33,436 bases of DNA from an uncultured Clostridia bacterium. GTDB lineage: Bacteria; Bacillota; Clostridia; Christensenellales; Borkfalkiaceae. The notes below the pieces were generated by a model. It was not told the DNA's origin. It did not search any database and saw only the letters and a list, made by a program, of their open reading frames with translations. A program made the translations under genes and the position numbers. Positions 9,157-18,006 of this stretch are shown in pieces (position 1 is the first letter of the stretch; each line of letters begins with the position of its first letter). The stretch lies in NCBI GenBank assembly GCA_947627955.1, contig CANQXZ010000016.1, positions 1-33,436 of the forward strand, read 5' to 3'.

Positions 9157-9464
9157 CAGAAGCCCTCCCACCTGTAAATTTTCATATCTATCCTGCCGTC
9201 GCCGCAAAAGACCACGCCCTCGCTTTCGAGGAGCGCCCGCTGCACTCCCGCGCCGCCGAACGCGAAACCCGCGCTCACGGAGCCGTCGGCAAACACCACC
9301 CTGTGGCAGGGCACTTCGCCCGGGCGGGGGTTGCAGTGGAGAGCCCACCCCACCTGCCGCGCCGCGCGCGGCTTGCCCGCAAGAAGAGCCACGTCCCCGT
9401 ATGAGAGCACCTTGCCGCGGGGTATCCTTTCAACTACCGAATACACGTCCCCGAAAAAGCCCAT
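9156..9464 (-). CDS. MGMT-family alkyltransferase-like protein
   Basis: A 102-residue protein equal to the C-terminal active domain of O6-alkylguanine-DNA alkyltransferases, without the N-terminal domain. It has the helix-turn-helix arginine finger region (GKPRAARQVGWALHCNP) and the acceptor motif PCHRVV with the Cys retained near residue 53. Many short relatives (ATL proteins) have Trp in place of this Cys, so this one may still transfer alkyl groups. Substrate specificity cannot be told. It starts 1 nt after the lepA stop and overlaps hemW by one base, so translation is probably coupled. Confidence 0.88.
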   Translation of the reverse strand: MGFFGDVYSVVERIPRGKVLSYGDVALLAGKPRAARQVGWALHCNPRPGEVPCHRVVFADGSVSAGFAFGGAGVQRALLESEGVVFCGDGRIDMKIYRWEGF

Positions 9465-9465
9465 A

Positions 9466-11271
9466 TCAGTCCTTATTCGTCTTCAATATCTGCATGAACA
9501 CTTCGCTGGGCACTTCCACGTTGCCTATCTGCCTCATGCGCTTTTTGCCCTCTTTCTGCTTTTCGAGGAGCTTCTTCTTCCTCGTTATGTCCCCGCCGTA
9601 GCACTTGGCGAGCACGTCTTTGCGCATCGCCTTTACCGTTTCGCGGGCGATTATCTTGCCGCCCACAGCCGCCTGCACGGGCACCTCGAAGAGCTGCCTC
9701 GGAATGGCTTCCTTCAAGTTTTCGCAGAGCGTTCTCCCCCTCGGATAGGCGGAATCCTCGTGCACTATCATGGAGAGGGCGTCGCACACCTCGCCGTTCA
9801 AGAGTATGTCGAGCTTGACGAGCTTGCTCCTTTCATATCCCTTCAGCTCGTAGTCGAAACTCGCGTAGCCGCGCGTTCTCGACTTCACGGCGTCGAAAAA
9901 GTCGAAGATTATCTCGTTGAGGGGCAGGTCGTATTCGAGGCGCACGCGGCTCTTGTCGAGATAGGTCATCTGCAGGAACACTCCCCTCTTCTCCCTGCAC
10001 AGGTCCATTATCTGCCCCAGATAGTCGGGCGGGGAATATATGTCCGCCTTGACGATGGGCTCTTCCATGTGCTCTATCTCCGAGGCGGGGGGAAGGTGCG
10101 AGGGGTTGTCCACGAAGAGCTCCTCCCCGTCCGTCTTTACGACCTTATAGCTCACCGACGGCGCGGTGGTTATTATGTCCAGCCCGAACTCCCTTTCTAT
10201 GCGCTCCTGTATTATCTCCATGTGCAGCAGCCCGAGAAAGCCGCAGCGGAAGCCGAAGCCGAGCGCCTGCGAGGTGTCGGGCTCGAATAAAAGGGAAGCG
10301 TCGTTGAGCTGGAGTTTCAAAAGCGCCTCTTTGAGATCGCCGAACTTGCTGCCGTCGAGGGGATATATGCCGCAGAACACCACGCTCTGCACCTTTTTGT
10401 AGCCGGGCAGGGGCTCGGCGGCGGGCTCCGCTGCGCCCGTGACCGTGTCGCCCACGGCTACGTCCGTTATGGACTTTATGGAGGCGGCGATATAGCCGAC
10501 TTCGCCCGCCGAGAGCCCGTCTTTGGGCACGGGCGAGGGATTAAACGCCCCCGTTTCGGTGACCTCGTATATCTTTTCCGAGCGGAAGGTCTTTACCCTG
10601 TCGCCCGCCTTTACCCTGCCGTCCTTTATCCTAACGAAGAGTATAACGCCCTTGTAGTTGTCGTAATAGCTGTCGAATATCAGCGCCCTCAGAGGGGCGT
10701 TTTCGTCGCCAGCGGGCGCGGGGAAGTACTTTATCACGTCCTCGAGCACCTCGCGGATATTGGTGCCCTCTTTTGCGGAGACGAGGGGCGCGTAAGAGGC
10801 GTCGAGCCCTATTACCTCCTCTATCTCCTTTTTCGCCTCGTCGGGGCGGGCGGAAGCCAAATCTATCTTGTTTATCACGGGCAGTATTTCGAGGTTGTTT
10901 TCGAGCGCGAGATAGACGTTGGCGAGGGTCTGCGCCTCCACGCCCTGCGTCGCGTCCACGATGAGCACCGCGCCCTCGCATGCGGCGAGGGAACGGGATA
11001 CCTCGTATGTGAAGTCCACGTGCCCCGGCGTATCGATGAGGTTGAGCTCGTACTCCTCCCCGTCGTCAGCTTTATAGAACATTCTCACGGGCGCGAGCTT
11101 TATGGTTATGCCCCTCTCGCGCTCTATGTCCATGGAGTCGAGAAGCTGGGCTTCCATGTCCCTCTCCGAGACCTGCCCCGTGCACTCCATCAGCCTGTCG
11201 GCGAGAGTGCTCTTGCCGTGGTCTATGTGCGCTATTATGCAAAAATTGCGGATATGCTGCTTGTCTGCCAT
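9466..11271 (-). CDS. lepA: Elongation factor 4 (back-translocating GTPase)
   Basis: A 601-residue ribosome-associated GTPase. G-domain motifs are [10 protein letters not shown] (P-loop), DTPGHVDF (G3) and NKIDLASA (G4), followed by domain II, EF-G-like domains III and V, and the LepA-specific C-terminal domain ending in [17 protein letters not shown]. Full length and intact. No ribosome-binding site precedes the ATG: TATAAT ends six bases before it, so the mRNA should be leaderless, which is unusual for a housekeeping translation factor. It heads an operon with the MGMT-like gene and hemW. Confidence 0.97.
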   Translation of the reverse strand: MADKQHIRNFCIIAHIDHGKSTLADRLMECTGQVSERDMEAQLLDSMDIERERGITIKLAPVRMFYKADDGEEYELNLIDTPGHVDFTYEVSRSLAACEGAVLIVDATQGVEAQTLANVYLALENNLEILPVINKIDLASARPDEAKKEIEEVIGLDASYAPLVSAKEGTNIREVLEDVIKYFPAPAGDENAPLRALIFDSYYDNYKGVILFVRIKDGRVKAGDRVKTFRSEKIYEVTETGAFNPSPVPKDGLSAGEVGYIAASIKSITDVAVGDTVTGAAEPAAEPLPGYKKVQSVVFCGIYPLDGSKFGDLKEALLKLQLNDASLLFEPDTSQALGFGFRCGFLGLLHMEIIQERIEREFGLDIITTAPSVSYKVVKTDGEELFVDNPSHLPPASEIEHMEEPIVKADIYSPPDYLGQIMDLCREKRGVFLQMTYLDKSRVRLEYDLPLNEIIFDFFDAVKSRTRGYASFDYELKGYERSKLVKLDILLNGEVCDALSMIVHEDSAYPRGRTLCENLKEAIPRQLFEVPVQAAVGGKIIARETVKAMRKDVLAKCYGGDITRKKKLLEKQKEGKKRMRQIGNVEVPSEVFMQILKTNKD

Positions 11272-11277
11272 AATTCA

Positions 11278-11306
11278 ATTATATAAAACGCGCCGTGTTT
11301 TTGCAA
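11278..11306 (-). promoter_or_regulatory. lepA promoter (leaderless type)
   Basis: -35 TTGCAA (11306-11301), 17-bp spacer and perfect -10 TATAAT (11283-11278), then TGAATT and the lepA ATG. Predicted +1 coincides with the start codon. Confidence 0.7.
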
Positions 11307-11352
11307 GGAAAAATCCCCGCCCGCGCGCTGTTTTTTAAGCGTTTTAAGAGGT

Positions 11353-11385
11353 GCGGGCGCCGCGGCAAACAGCCGCGGCGCCCGC
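11353..11385 (-). terminator. Hairpin terminator after the MreB-like gene
   Basis: A 14-bp perfect GC stem (11353-11366 with 11372-11385) and loop AAACA, 15 nt beyond the stop at 11400. The following minus-strand sequence is only weakly T-rich, so it could also be a 3' stabiliser. Confidence 0.65.
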
Positions 11386-11399
11386 AAAGCTATCATAAG

Positions 11400-12413
11400 T
11401 CAGTCCACGGCGAGGCTGTCGCACAAGTCCTCGTCGGCGAGAATGGCTCCGCCCCCGATAACCGCCGCAAACAGCGGTTCTTCGGGCATTATGACGGGGA
11501 TATCGAGCTCCTTGCCGATATACTCCGAAAGCCCGTCCATCTTCATGAGCCCGCCCGAAAGATATATTCCGCCGCGCATCACTGCCGAGCACGCTTCGGG
11601 CGGAAGTTTCGACATCACCGAGCGCACATATTCGAGTATCTTGTCTATATGCGCCTTTATTATGGGCAACAGCATGCCCGAATTCACCGCAAGGCAGTCC
11701 GGCGCGCCCGACGAGACGGCTATGCCGTCCGCCACTATCAGCTTGTTGTCGTCGCGAAGGAGGCTCCCGACGGTGTTCTTGACCCTCTCCGCGGTGAGGG
11801 CGCCCACCTTGAAGTTGTTGTTTTCGGCGAGTTCGTCCATTATGCGCGCGTCTATGTTCCAGCCGCCCACGTTGAGCGTGAGCCCCGAGATCATCCCGTC
11901 GCGCGAGAACGCCGCCACGTTCGTGACGGTGTGACCCATGTCGAGGGAAAACACGGGCGTGCTCTCCCCTATCACCGCGTTGTGCCCCGCCACAGCCGCG
12001 AACGGCGTGAACGTCACGTTCACCGCCTCGAACCCGCACTCAGTCGCGAGCCGCACGTATTTTCCGCGGATATCCGCCTTTGCGCCGCAGGGCACGGTGA
12101 GCATGAGCTCGGCAAATCTCGCCTTTCTGGGCGGGAGCTCCACCTTTTCGAGAAAGTACTCCAAAAGGAGAGCGGCGAGCCGCTCGTGAACTATGTCGCC
12201 CTCCCACACGGGGGAGACGATTTTCGTTCCCTGCGCCGCCCTGCCCGCAAGCGCGCGCGCCTTGTCGCCGAACGCCTTTACGGCGAACTTCTTTTCGCCC
12301 TTTTCCGCATACTCCTCCACGGCGACGCACGTCGCCTCCGTGAGCACCACGCCGCAGCCCGGCATGTATATCTTGGTCGTGGACGACCCCATATCTATGG
12401 CTATCTTCTTCAT
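11400..12413 (-). CDS. Divergent MreB-like actin-family protein
   Basis: A 337-residue ATPase of the actin/Hsp70 superfamily, closest by eye to MreB. Phosphate-1 is IDMGSSTTKIY at the N terminus, phosphate-2 is SLDMGHTVTNVA near residue 155, and the adenosine motif is GGIYLSGGLMKMDG near 285. MreB normally has a DIGGGTT-type phosphate-2 loop and LTGGGALL, so both signatures are altered. It follows maf with an ATGA overlap, as MreB often does in Firmicutes, but mreC and mreD are absent downstream, where a terminator follows. It may be an MreB paralogue in cell shape control or a different filament; ATP binding seems retained. Confidence 0.8.
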   Translation of the reverse strand: MKKIAIDMGSSTTKIYMPGCGVVLTEATCVAVEEYAEKGEKKFAVKAFGDKARALAGRAAQGTKIVSPVWEGDIVHERLAALLLEYFLEKVELPPRKARFAELMLTVPCGAKADIRGKYVRLATECGFEAVNVTFTPFAAVAGHNAVIGESTPVFSLDMGHTVTNVAAFSRDGMISGLTLNVGGWNIDARIMDELAENNNFKVGALTAERVKNTVGSLLRDDNKLIVADGIAVSSGAPDCLAVNSGMLLPIIKAHIDKILEYVRSVMSKLPPEACSAVMRGGIYLSGGLMKMDGLSEYIGKELDIPVIMPEEPLFAAVIGGGAILADEDLCDSLAVD

Positions 12414-12967
12414 ATGTCCTCGCTTATCTTTCCGAGCAGTTTTTTTATGAGGGGCAACGGCAGCCCGACTACGTTTGTATAGTTCCCGAAATATTCCTTA
12501 ACGACCCCGCCGTCCTGTATGCCGTAACTGCCCGCCTTGTCGAGGGGCGAGCCGCCCGCCACATAGAGATCTATGAACTCGTCGGTCAGGACGTTGAACT
12601 TGACTTCCGTCCTGTCGAAGTCCACAAGTTTGTTGTATCTGTTCCTCACGCAGACCCCCGTTATCACCGAATGGGTCTTGCCCGAGAGCATTTTGAGCGT
12701 CCTCTTCGCGTCGTCCCTGTCCTTCGGCTTGCCCAATATCTCGTTGCCGAACACGACTATCGTGTCGCAGCCTATAACTGTAGCCGAGGGGTATTTTTCA
12801 AACACCTCGTCGCACTTGTGCTCGGCGAGCGCGCACGCCATCCTGTCGGGGAAGAGGGACATGTTCACCTTTTCCTCCCCTGTGGCGGGGACGACGTCGA
12901 AAGACGGCAGTATCTGTGAAAGAAGTTCCTTGCGCCTCGGCGAGGCGCTTGCGAGAATGTATTTCAT
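12410..12967 (-). CDS. maf: Maf family nucleoside triphosphate pyrophosphatase
   Basis: A 185-residue cytoplasmic enzyme that hydrolyses non-canonical or methylated nucleoside triphosphates to monophosphates. It has the N-terminal signature ILASASPRRKELL, the VIGCDTIVV segment with the catalytic Asp, and the YVAGGSPLDKAGSYGIQ motif. Length is standard. The start is MKYILASAS at 12967; it has no clear ribosome-binding site, and an intrinsic terminator ends about 10 nt upstream, so expression from the ppx promoter should be limited. It overlaps the MreB-like gene by 4 nt. Confidence 0.95.
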   Translation of the reverse strand: MKYILASASPRRKELLSQILPSFDVVPATGEEKVNMSLFPDRMACALAEHKCDEVFEKYPSATVIGCDTIVVFGNEILGKPKDRDDAKRTLKMLSGKTHSVITGVCVRNRYNKLVDFDRTEVKFNVLTDEFIDLYVAGGSPLDKAGSYGIQDGGVVKEYFGNYTNVVGLPLPLIKKLLGKISEDI

Positions 12968-12976
12968 ATCCGTGGT

Positions 12977-13003
12977 AAAAATGCCGCCCGCTGGGGACGG
13001 CAT
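12977..13003 (-). terminator. Terminator between ppx and maf
   Basis: On the minus strand a 9-bp stem (13003-12995 with 12989-12981, one G-T pair) and 5-nt loop are followed by TTTTT. It lies 6 nt after the ppx stop and about 10 nt before the maf start. Confidence 0.75.
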
Positions 13004-13008
13004 TCGCT

Positions 13009-14523
13009 TTACAGTATTTCGAGATTTTTGTGGAAGGATTTTCTGAACTCCGTGCCCGCCGCCATCGCGTTCTTTATCTCGAGCGAGGCGTCGCCCACGA
13101 TCTCCGTCTTCATAATTACCGAATCGCCGAGAATGTCGCAGTTCACGCTCTTTATCGCGCCCGAGCTCGCCCTGTCCAGACTTTCCGCTATCCTCAGCAT
13201 TACGCCGAGCTTTTTCACTATTTCGAGGTCGTCGTCGGACACGAGATCCCTGAACCGCGCCCAATCGTAGAGGTTTATGTCCTCCTTTTTGTGGCAGCAA
13301 GCCACGAACGCCGCCAGAACTATTTCGCGGTGGGTGACGCCGTACAGCGTGGAATTGAGTATCATATACCAGCTGTGCCGCTGGTGGTTGTAGTACTTTA
13401 TCCTCATCCCGCAGTCGTGCAGCATCGCGGCGACTTTGAGTATTTTGAGATATTGGCGGGGGAACTTGTGCAATACCCTGAGCTGCTTGAAGAGCTGTAT
13501 GCTCAGATTGACGACGTGCTCCACGTGTTTTTCGTCGCAGTCGTAGTACTTCACGAGGGTGAAGAGCGAATAGTTCAAAACGTCCGCGATGGGCTTTTCC
13601 AGCGTCATGGGGAGCGCCTGGTTGAACATTATCCCCTCCCTGAGCCCCGCGCCCGAAAGGGTGAAACTATCCAGATTCATGTACCGCATAAAGGACTTTA
13701 TCACGGCAAGGGCGGCGGGAAGGATGTCCGCGCGCTCGGCGGAGAGCCCCTTTATCTTCTTCTTTTTGTCGAGGTCGAGGACCTTTATCATGTCGTATAT
13801 GGGCGTGAAGTCCTCTTCGAGCATATGGTAGTTGTGCACAGTGTCCAGAGGATACTTGTGCACCATTTTGGTGATCTTGAACAGATTCCTGAACGAGCCG
13901 CCAACGCCTATCATCTGTACGTCTTCGTCCACCTCTTTGAGCCAATCGACCTGTTTGAGCTGTTCGGTGAAGAATTCCTCTATCTTTTCGGCTTGCTCCT
14001 CGGGTCTGAGCCCGTCCTCGGAGAACATTCCCGTAAGCGTCACTGCGCCGAAAGGCAAAGTGACGTAGTTGAGCATGTTCCTGCGGTTATAGTAGACTAT
14101 CTTCGTGGAACCGCCGCCTATTTCGAGGATTATGCCCTTGGGGGCGTCCATGGTGTTTATTACGCCGCGGTACACCAAAACCGCCTCCTCCTCGGCTGAG
14201 AGGACGCGTATCTTTATCCCGCAGCTCGCCTGTATCTCGTCGAGGAAACTGCGCTGGTTCTTCGCCCTCCTCACGGCGGCGGTGGCAACGGCTATCGTGC
14301 GCGTGACCCCGCTCGCGTCGCAGAGCTTGCGAAACATTTTAAGGGTCTTTATGGTCTCGGCAACGCGGGCGGGCTTCAAAAACCCGTCCCTCTCCATGTC
14401 CTGTCCGAGCCTTACGCTTTCCTTCAACTCGTCCACGACCATAAAGTATCCGTCCGCAAAGAGATTAACTATTACAAGTCTTGCGGAATTCGAGCCCAAA
14501 TCGATGATGCCAATCTTTTCCAA
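13009..14523 (-). CDS. ppx: Ppx/GppA exopolyphosphatase family protein
   Basis: A 504-residue protein with the two actin-like domains of Ppx/GppA phosphatases and a C-terminal HD-type helical domain. The N-terminal phosphate-binding loop is IIDLGSNSARLVIV, the second is GIILEIGGGSTKI near residue 140, and the acidic SAEEEA motif sits just before it. The HD domain shows AAMLHDCGM near 365. The family hydrolyses polyphosphate or pppGpp; which of the two cannot be read from sequence. The HD-bearing long form is common in Bacillota. It has its own promoter, and a terminator separates it from maf. Confidence 0.9.
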   Translation of the reverse strand: MEKIGIIDLGSNSARLVIVNLFADGYFMVVDELKESVRLGQDMERDGFLKPARVAETIKTLKMFRKLCDASGVTRTIAVATAAVRRAKNQRSFLDEIQASCGIKIRVLSAEEEAVLVYRGVINTMDAPKGIILEIGGGSTKIVYYNRRNMLNYVTLPFGAVTLTGMFSEDGLRPEEQAEKIEEFFTEQLKQVDWLKEVDEDVQMIGVGGSFRNLFKITKMVHKYPLDTVHNYHMLEEDFTPIYDMIKVLDLDKKKKIKGLSAERADILPAALAVIKSFMRYMNLDSFTLSGAGLREGIMFNQALPMTLEKPIADVLNYSLFTLVKYYDCDEKHVEHVVNLSIQLFKQLRVLHKFPRQYLKILKVAAMLHDCGMRIKYYNHQRHSWYMILNSTLYGVTHREIVLAAFVACCHKKEDINLYDWARFRDLVSDDDLEIVKKLGVMLRIAESLDRASSGAIKSVNCDILGDSVIMKTEIVGDASLEIKNAMAAGTEFRKSFHKNLEIL

Positions 14524-14593
14524 AATCTATACTCCCACGCGGCGCTCCTGCGCCCTGCGTTTACACACGGAAACCTAAAATTTCAGCGTTTGA

Positions 14594-14622
14594 ATTATAA
14601 CATAATAATAATAGTTTGTATA
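14594..14622 (-). promoter_or_regulatory. ppx promoter
   Basis: -35 TATACA (14622-14617), 17-bp spacer and perfect -10 TATAAT (14599-14594) on the minus strand. The leader is about 64 nt, carries a small GGCGC/GCGCC hairpin, and ends with GGAAAAG before the ATG. Confidence 0.55.
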
Positions 14623-14630
14623 GATTTTTT

Positions 14631-14665
14631 AAAAATTTTTGTGCACTTTGCACAAATAAAAATTT
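14631..14665 (-). terminator. AT-rich hairpin after the folate operon
   Basis: TTGTGC and GCACAA form a stem around ACTTT (14639-14655), extended by imperfect A/T-rich arms that give T-runs on both strands. It lies shortly after the folBK stop and probably ends the folate operon transcript upstream of the ppx promoter. Confidence 0.5.
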
Positions 14666-14678
14666 AAATATCAAAAAA

Positions 14679-15473
14679 TCACAATCTTTTGAGGGGTATT
14701 TTCAAATCGGGACAGACAAAATCGGGGGCGATCTCCTTTAATGGGGACAGCACAAAGTCCCGCTTTGCGTACTCGGGATGGGGGATGATCAGCCCGTCCC
14801 CGGCGATAATCTTATCGCCGAAAAAGACTATATCTATATCGAGCGTTCTGTCCGCCCAGCGCCTTTCCCTCGTCCTGCCGCACTCCGCCTCTATCCTCTG
14901 CGCCGCGGCGAGAAGGGCGCGCGGCGTAAGTAAAGTCTCCACCTCAACGGCGCAGTTCAAAAATCTGTTCTCCGCAACGCCGCCATACGGCTCCGTTTCG
15001 ATATATGAGGAGACCTTTTTCACCTTGATATGCGGGAACGTGTTCAGTTTTTCTATCCCCATGTCGAGATAGGCTTTTCTGTCGCCCAAACTCGAGCCGA
15101 GGGAAAGATACGCCCTTTCGCGCTCCACTTCCGCAAAGACGCCCACGGAGCCGAACTTCTGCTTCATGGGGGCTTTGGGCTTGTACAGCGTGAGGGCTAT
15201 CTTCTTTGCGGGGAGTTCCTCCATGACGGCGTACGCGCACTCGTACGCCAATTTTTCTATGAGGTTGAAAGTGTTTTCCCGCGCGATCCTGCCTATTATC
15301 TTGCAGACGGAGGAATAGTTCACCGTATCGGCGATGTCGTCGGAACTGTAAGCCCGCGAAAAGTCGGCGTATATGTCCGCGTCGAACACAAAGGGCTGTG
15401 GCTCCCTCTTTTCAAAGTCCTTCACCCCGTGGCAGGCTTCGATCTCCAGCCCGCGTATCAGAATTTTATCCAT
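14679..15473 (-). CDS. folBK: Fused dihydroneopterin aldolase / HPPK (FolB-FolK)
   Basis: A 264-residue bifunctional folate enzyme. Residues 1 to about 117 are FolB (MDKILIRGLEIEACHGV start, NLIEKLAYECA and ALTLYKPKAPM motifs), which cleaves dihydroneopterin to hydroxymethyl-dihydropterin. Residues about 120 to the end are FolK (YLSLGSSLGDRKAYL, then WADRTLDIDIVFFGD and IPHPEYAKRDFVL), which pyrophosphorylates that product. Such fusions occur in several Firmicutes. The start at 15473 has GGAGGT upstream and overlaps the end of folP by 8 nt. The frame extends further upstream inside folP but lacks family similarity there. It is the last gene of the folC-folE-folP-folBK operon. Confidence 0.93.
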   Translation of the reverse strand: MDKILIRGLEIEACHGVKDFEKREPQPFVFDADIYADFSRAYSSDDIADTVNYSSVCKIIGRIARENTFNLIEKLAYECAYAVMEELPAKKIALTLYKPKAPMKQKFGSVGVFAEVERERAYLSLGSSLGDRKAYLDMGIEKLNTFPHIKVKKVSSYIETEPYGGVAENRFLNCAVEVETLLTPRALLAAAQRIEAECGRTRERRWADRTLDIDIVFFGDKIIAGDGLIIPHPEYAKRDFVLSPLKEIAPDFVCPDLKIPLKRL

Positions 15474-16260
15474 CTGTACCTCCGTTCCGCCCGTAGTATT
15501 CGCGTATGACGCGCGCGTTTTCGGCGACGTCGTGCACCCGCACGAAGAGCGCGCCCTTTTTGCACGCCGTGAGAGTGGCGGCAAGGGTCATCGGCAGCCT
15601 GTCCTCCGGCTTGCCGCCGAACATCGACTTGCGCGAGCAGCCGAGAAGGGTGGGATAGCCGAGGGATAAAAGCCTTTCGTAGCCGTTTAATAGCTCGAAA
15701 TTCTGTTCCTTCGACTTCGCGAAGCCTATCCCGCCGTCCACGCAGATCCTGTCGCCCGATATCCCCGCGGCGAGCGCCCTTTGCACCGAAGCGCGCAGAA
15801 AGCCCATAATGGGCTGCCATATGGGGTCCCGGATAGGGGTAACCGAGTTGTGCATTATGCACACCGCCGCGCCGCGTTCGGCGATCACGGAAGCCATCTT
15901 CTCGTCGTGGGTGAGCCCCCATATGTCGTTTATCATGTCCGCGCCGCCCTCGAGGGCAGCCTGCGCGCTCTCCGCGAAATAGGTGTCCACCGATACGGGA
16001 ACGCCGAAATTGCGCTTTATGTCCAAAAGGGAAGAATAAAAGCGCTCCGTCTCCTCCGCCGCGCTTATCTCCTTATAGCCCGGGCGGGTGGACTGCGCGC
16101 CTATATCCAGCACCGCCGCGCCGTCGGCTATCGCCCTCTCCGCCGCTTTCAGCACGCCGTCGCGCGTCTTTCTGCTGGGCGCGTAAAAGCTGTCCGGGGT
16201 GAGGTTGATTATCGCCATCACGTATGTGCGGTCCCTGAATTCGGTTGTGCCGATCTTCAT
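15466..16260 (-). CDS. folP: Dihydropteroate synthase
   Basis: A 264-residue TIM-barrel enzyme joining hydroxymethyl-dihydropterin pyrophosphate to p-aminobenzoate; it is the sulfonamide target. Family motifs are present: MAIINLTPDSFY, DIGAQSTRPGY (pterin and loop 2), SVDTYFAESA, INDIWGL, and LLGCSRKS near residue 215. The loop-1 motif NLTPDSF is complete. It begins within folE (ATGA overlap) and ends within folBK, so the genes are translationally coupled. Confidence 0.96.
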   Translation of the reverse strand: MKIGTTEFRDRTYVMAIINLTPDSFYAPSRKTRDGVLKAAERAIADGAAVLDIGAQSTRPGYKEISAAEETERFYSSLLDIKRNFGVPVSVDTYFAESAQAALEGGADMINDIWGLTHDEKMASVIAERGAAVCIMHNSVTPIRDPIWQPIMGFLRASVQRALAAGISGDRICVDGGIGFAKSKEQNFELLNGYERLLSLGYPTLLGCSRKSMFGGKPEDRLPMTLAATLTACKKGALFVRVHDVAENARVIREYYGRNGGTDG

Positions 16261-16802
16261 TTTAAAAGCAGGAATACCTCCTCCTTTTTGTCCTCGGGAA
16301 AGGCTCCGCCGAAGGCGTAAGTCACCGTCTTGCTGCCCGGTTTTTTAACGCCGCGGCAGGTCATGCAGGTGTGCTCGGCTTCGCATACCACCATCACGCC
16401 CTTGGGCTTCAATACCCGCATGACTTCGTCCGCTATCTCTCTTGTCAGCCTCTCCTGTATCTGCAATCTCTTTGAAAATACTTCCACCGTGCGCGCGAGC
16501 TTGGAGATGCCCACCACCCTGCCGTCGGGGATATACGCTATGGCTATCCTGCCGAAAAAGGGCATAAGGTGATGCTCGCAGGTGGACGAAAAGGCGATGT
16601 CCTTTTCCACGACGAGGTCGCCGCTCTCCGCGGCGAACGTCTTTGAAAGGTGCTCTTCCGCCGACTTGCCCTCGCCCGAGAGCAGTTCGGCATATGCGTC
16701 CGCGACCCTGCGCGGCGTGTCTTTCAGCCCCTCGCGCTCCCTGTCCTCGCCGAGCGCTTCCAACAGCTCCTCTATTGCCTTTACGACCTTTTCCCTATCC
16801 AA
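16257..16802 (-). CDS. folE: GTP cyclohydrolase I
   Basis: A 181-residue enzyme converting GTP to dihydroneopterin triphosphate, first step of folate synthesis. Zinc ligands and catalytic residues are visible in STCEHHLMPFFG and CMTCRGV, and VVGISKLARTVEVFSKRLQIQE is the family core. The start is a TTG (LDREK) with AAAGGAGG seven bases upstream; no ATG fits as well, and the frame upstream lies in folC. It overlaps folC by 22 nt. Confidence 0.95.
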   Translation of the reverse strand: MDREKVVKAIEELLEALGEDREREGLKDTPRRVADAYAELLSGEGKSAEEHLSKTFAAESGDLVVEKDIAFSSTCEHHLMPFFGRIAIAYIPDGRVVGISKLARTVEVFSKRLQIQERLTREIADEVMRVLKPKGVMVVCEAEHTCMTCRGVKKPGSKTVTYAFGGAFPEDKKEEVFLLLK

Positions 16803-17980
16803 TCCGATGCCTCCTTTAAAATAGTGAACGTGCCGCACACCGCGACTGTGCCCTCTGCGCTTTCAAGCGCACGGCTTACCCCGTCCGCCTCGACTACGTC
16901 CCCGCAGTATTTGCGGCATATCTCGGCGATAACGCTCCTGTCCGCCGCCCGCGGGCTGTCGGGGGTGACGACATATATCTTCCGCGCGCATGGCGCGAGC
17001 CGTGAAAGCACCCCGTCCGCGTCCTTATCCGCAAGGCACCCGAAGACGAGGGTCGCCCCGCCCGGGAAAAACTCCTTCAGATACGCCGCAAGGGGCTCAA
17101 CGCCCGCGGGATTGTGCCCGCCGTCCAGAATATACGTGTTTTTGCCCGAGCGCACCGTCTGCAACCTGCCCGCCGAAAACGCCTCGGCTATGCCTTTACG
17201 GATAGCCTCTTCGCCTATGCCGAGCCCTCTCGCGCACTCTATCGCCACGGCGGCGTTGTAGGGCTGCGCGAAGCCCTGCATGCGCGTGAAGAATTCCCTT
17301 CCGCGGTACAAAAATCTCTGCCCGCTCCCGTCCGCGGAAAGCGGGGTTATCTTATCGCAGATAAGACACTTGCGCGCGCGGAAAAAGTCGAGAGCTTCGG
17401 GCGGCTGCAACGCGCAGACCACCGCGGGGCAATCCCTTATTATCCCCGCCTTTTGCCTGCTGATCTCCCCTATCGTGCCGCCGAGCACGGCGGTGTGGTC
17501 CAGCCCTATCGAGGTTATCAGCGCCATTTCCTTCCTCAATACGGCGTTGGTGGCGTCCGAGAGCCCGCCCAGCCCGCATTCGGCGACGGCGTACTCGCAC
17601 CCCTCCCCCGCAAACGCGGCAAACGCCGCCGCGGTGAGTATCTCAAACGGCGTGGCGCCGTCCTCCGCCGCTTCGAGGGCGGCTTTGAGATAGCCGTCCG
17701 CTCTCTCCTTTTCAAGGGGCGCGCCGTCCACCGCTATCTGTTCGTAAAATCCGAACACCGCGGGCGATGTGAAAGTTCCCGTGCGCTTGCCCGCGGCAAG
17801 GAGTATCGCCGTGACGTACTGCGCGACGGAGCCCTTGCCGTTGGTGCCCGCAATGTGGATGATCTTGAGTTTTCCGTCGGGAGAGCCGAGCTTATCGAGT
17901 ATGGCGCGCGTCCTCTGCGTGCCGAACTTCATAGCCCCGCCGCCCGCCTTTAAAACGGCTGAAACAATTGCCGTATCCAT
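16781..17980 (-). CDS. folC: Folylpolyglutamate / dihydrofolate synthase
   Basis: A 399-residue Mur-ligase-like enzyme adding glutamate to dihydropteroate and folates. It has the ATP-binding loop HIAGTNGKGSV near residue 43, FTSPAVFGFYEQIAVDG after it, the ECGLGGLSDATN motif near 130 and the LDHTAVLG segment. The C-terminal domain has ILDGGHNPAG. Slightly shorter than usual but intact. First gene of the folate operon, with a promoter 27 nt upstream and GAGG as ribosome-binding site. Together with the three downstream genes it covers GTP to dihydrofolate, except dihydroneopterin triphosphate dephosphorylation and p-aminobenzoate supply. Confidence 0.95.
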   Translation of the reverse strand: MDTAIVSAVLKAGGGAMKFGTQRTRAILDKLGSPDGKLKIIHIAGTNGKGSVAQYVTAILLAAGKRTGTFTSPAVFGFYEQIAVDGAPLEKERADGYLKAALEAAEDGATPFEILTAAAFAAFAGEGCEYAVAECGLGGLSDATNAVLRKEMALITSIGLDHTAVLGGTIGEISRQKAGIIRDCPAVVCALQPPEALDFFRARKCLICDKITPLSADGSGQRFLYRGREFFTRMQGFAQPYNAAVAIECARGLGIGEEAIRKGIAEAFSAGRLQTVRSGKNTYILDGGHNPAGVEPLAAYLKEFFPGGATLVFGCLADKDADGVLSRLAPCARKIYVVTPDSPRAADRSVIAEICRKYCGDVVEADGVSRALESAEGTVAVCGTFTILKEASDWIGKRS

Positions 17981-18006
17981 TTTTTGAAGCCTCTTATTAC
18001 GGGGAA

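Noticed and set aside
17981-18006. Possible tetrahydrofolate riboswitch upstream of folC
   Set aside because: The predicted leader is about 20 nt, far too short, and no THF aptamer motif is visible.
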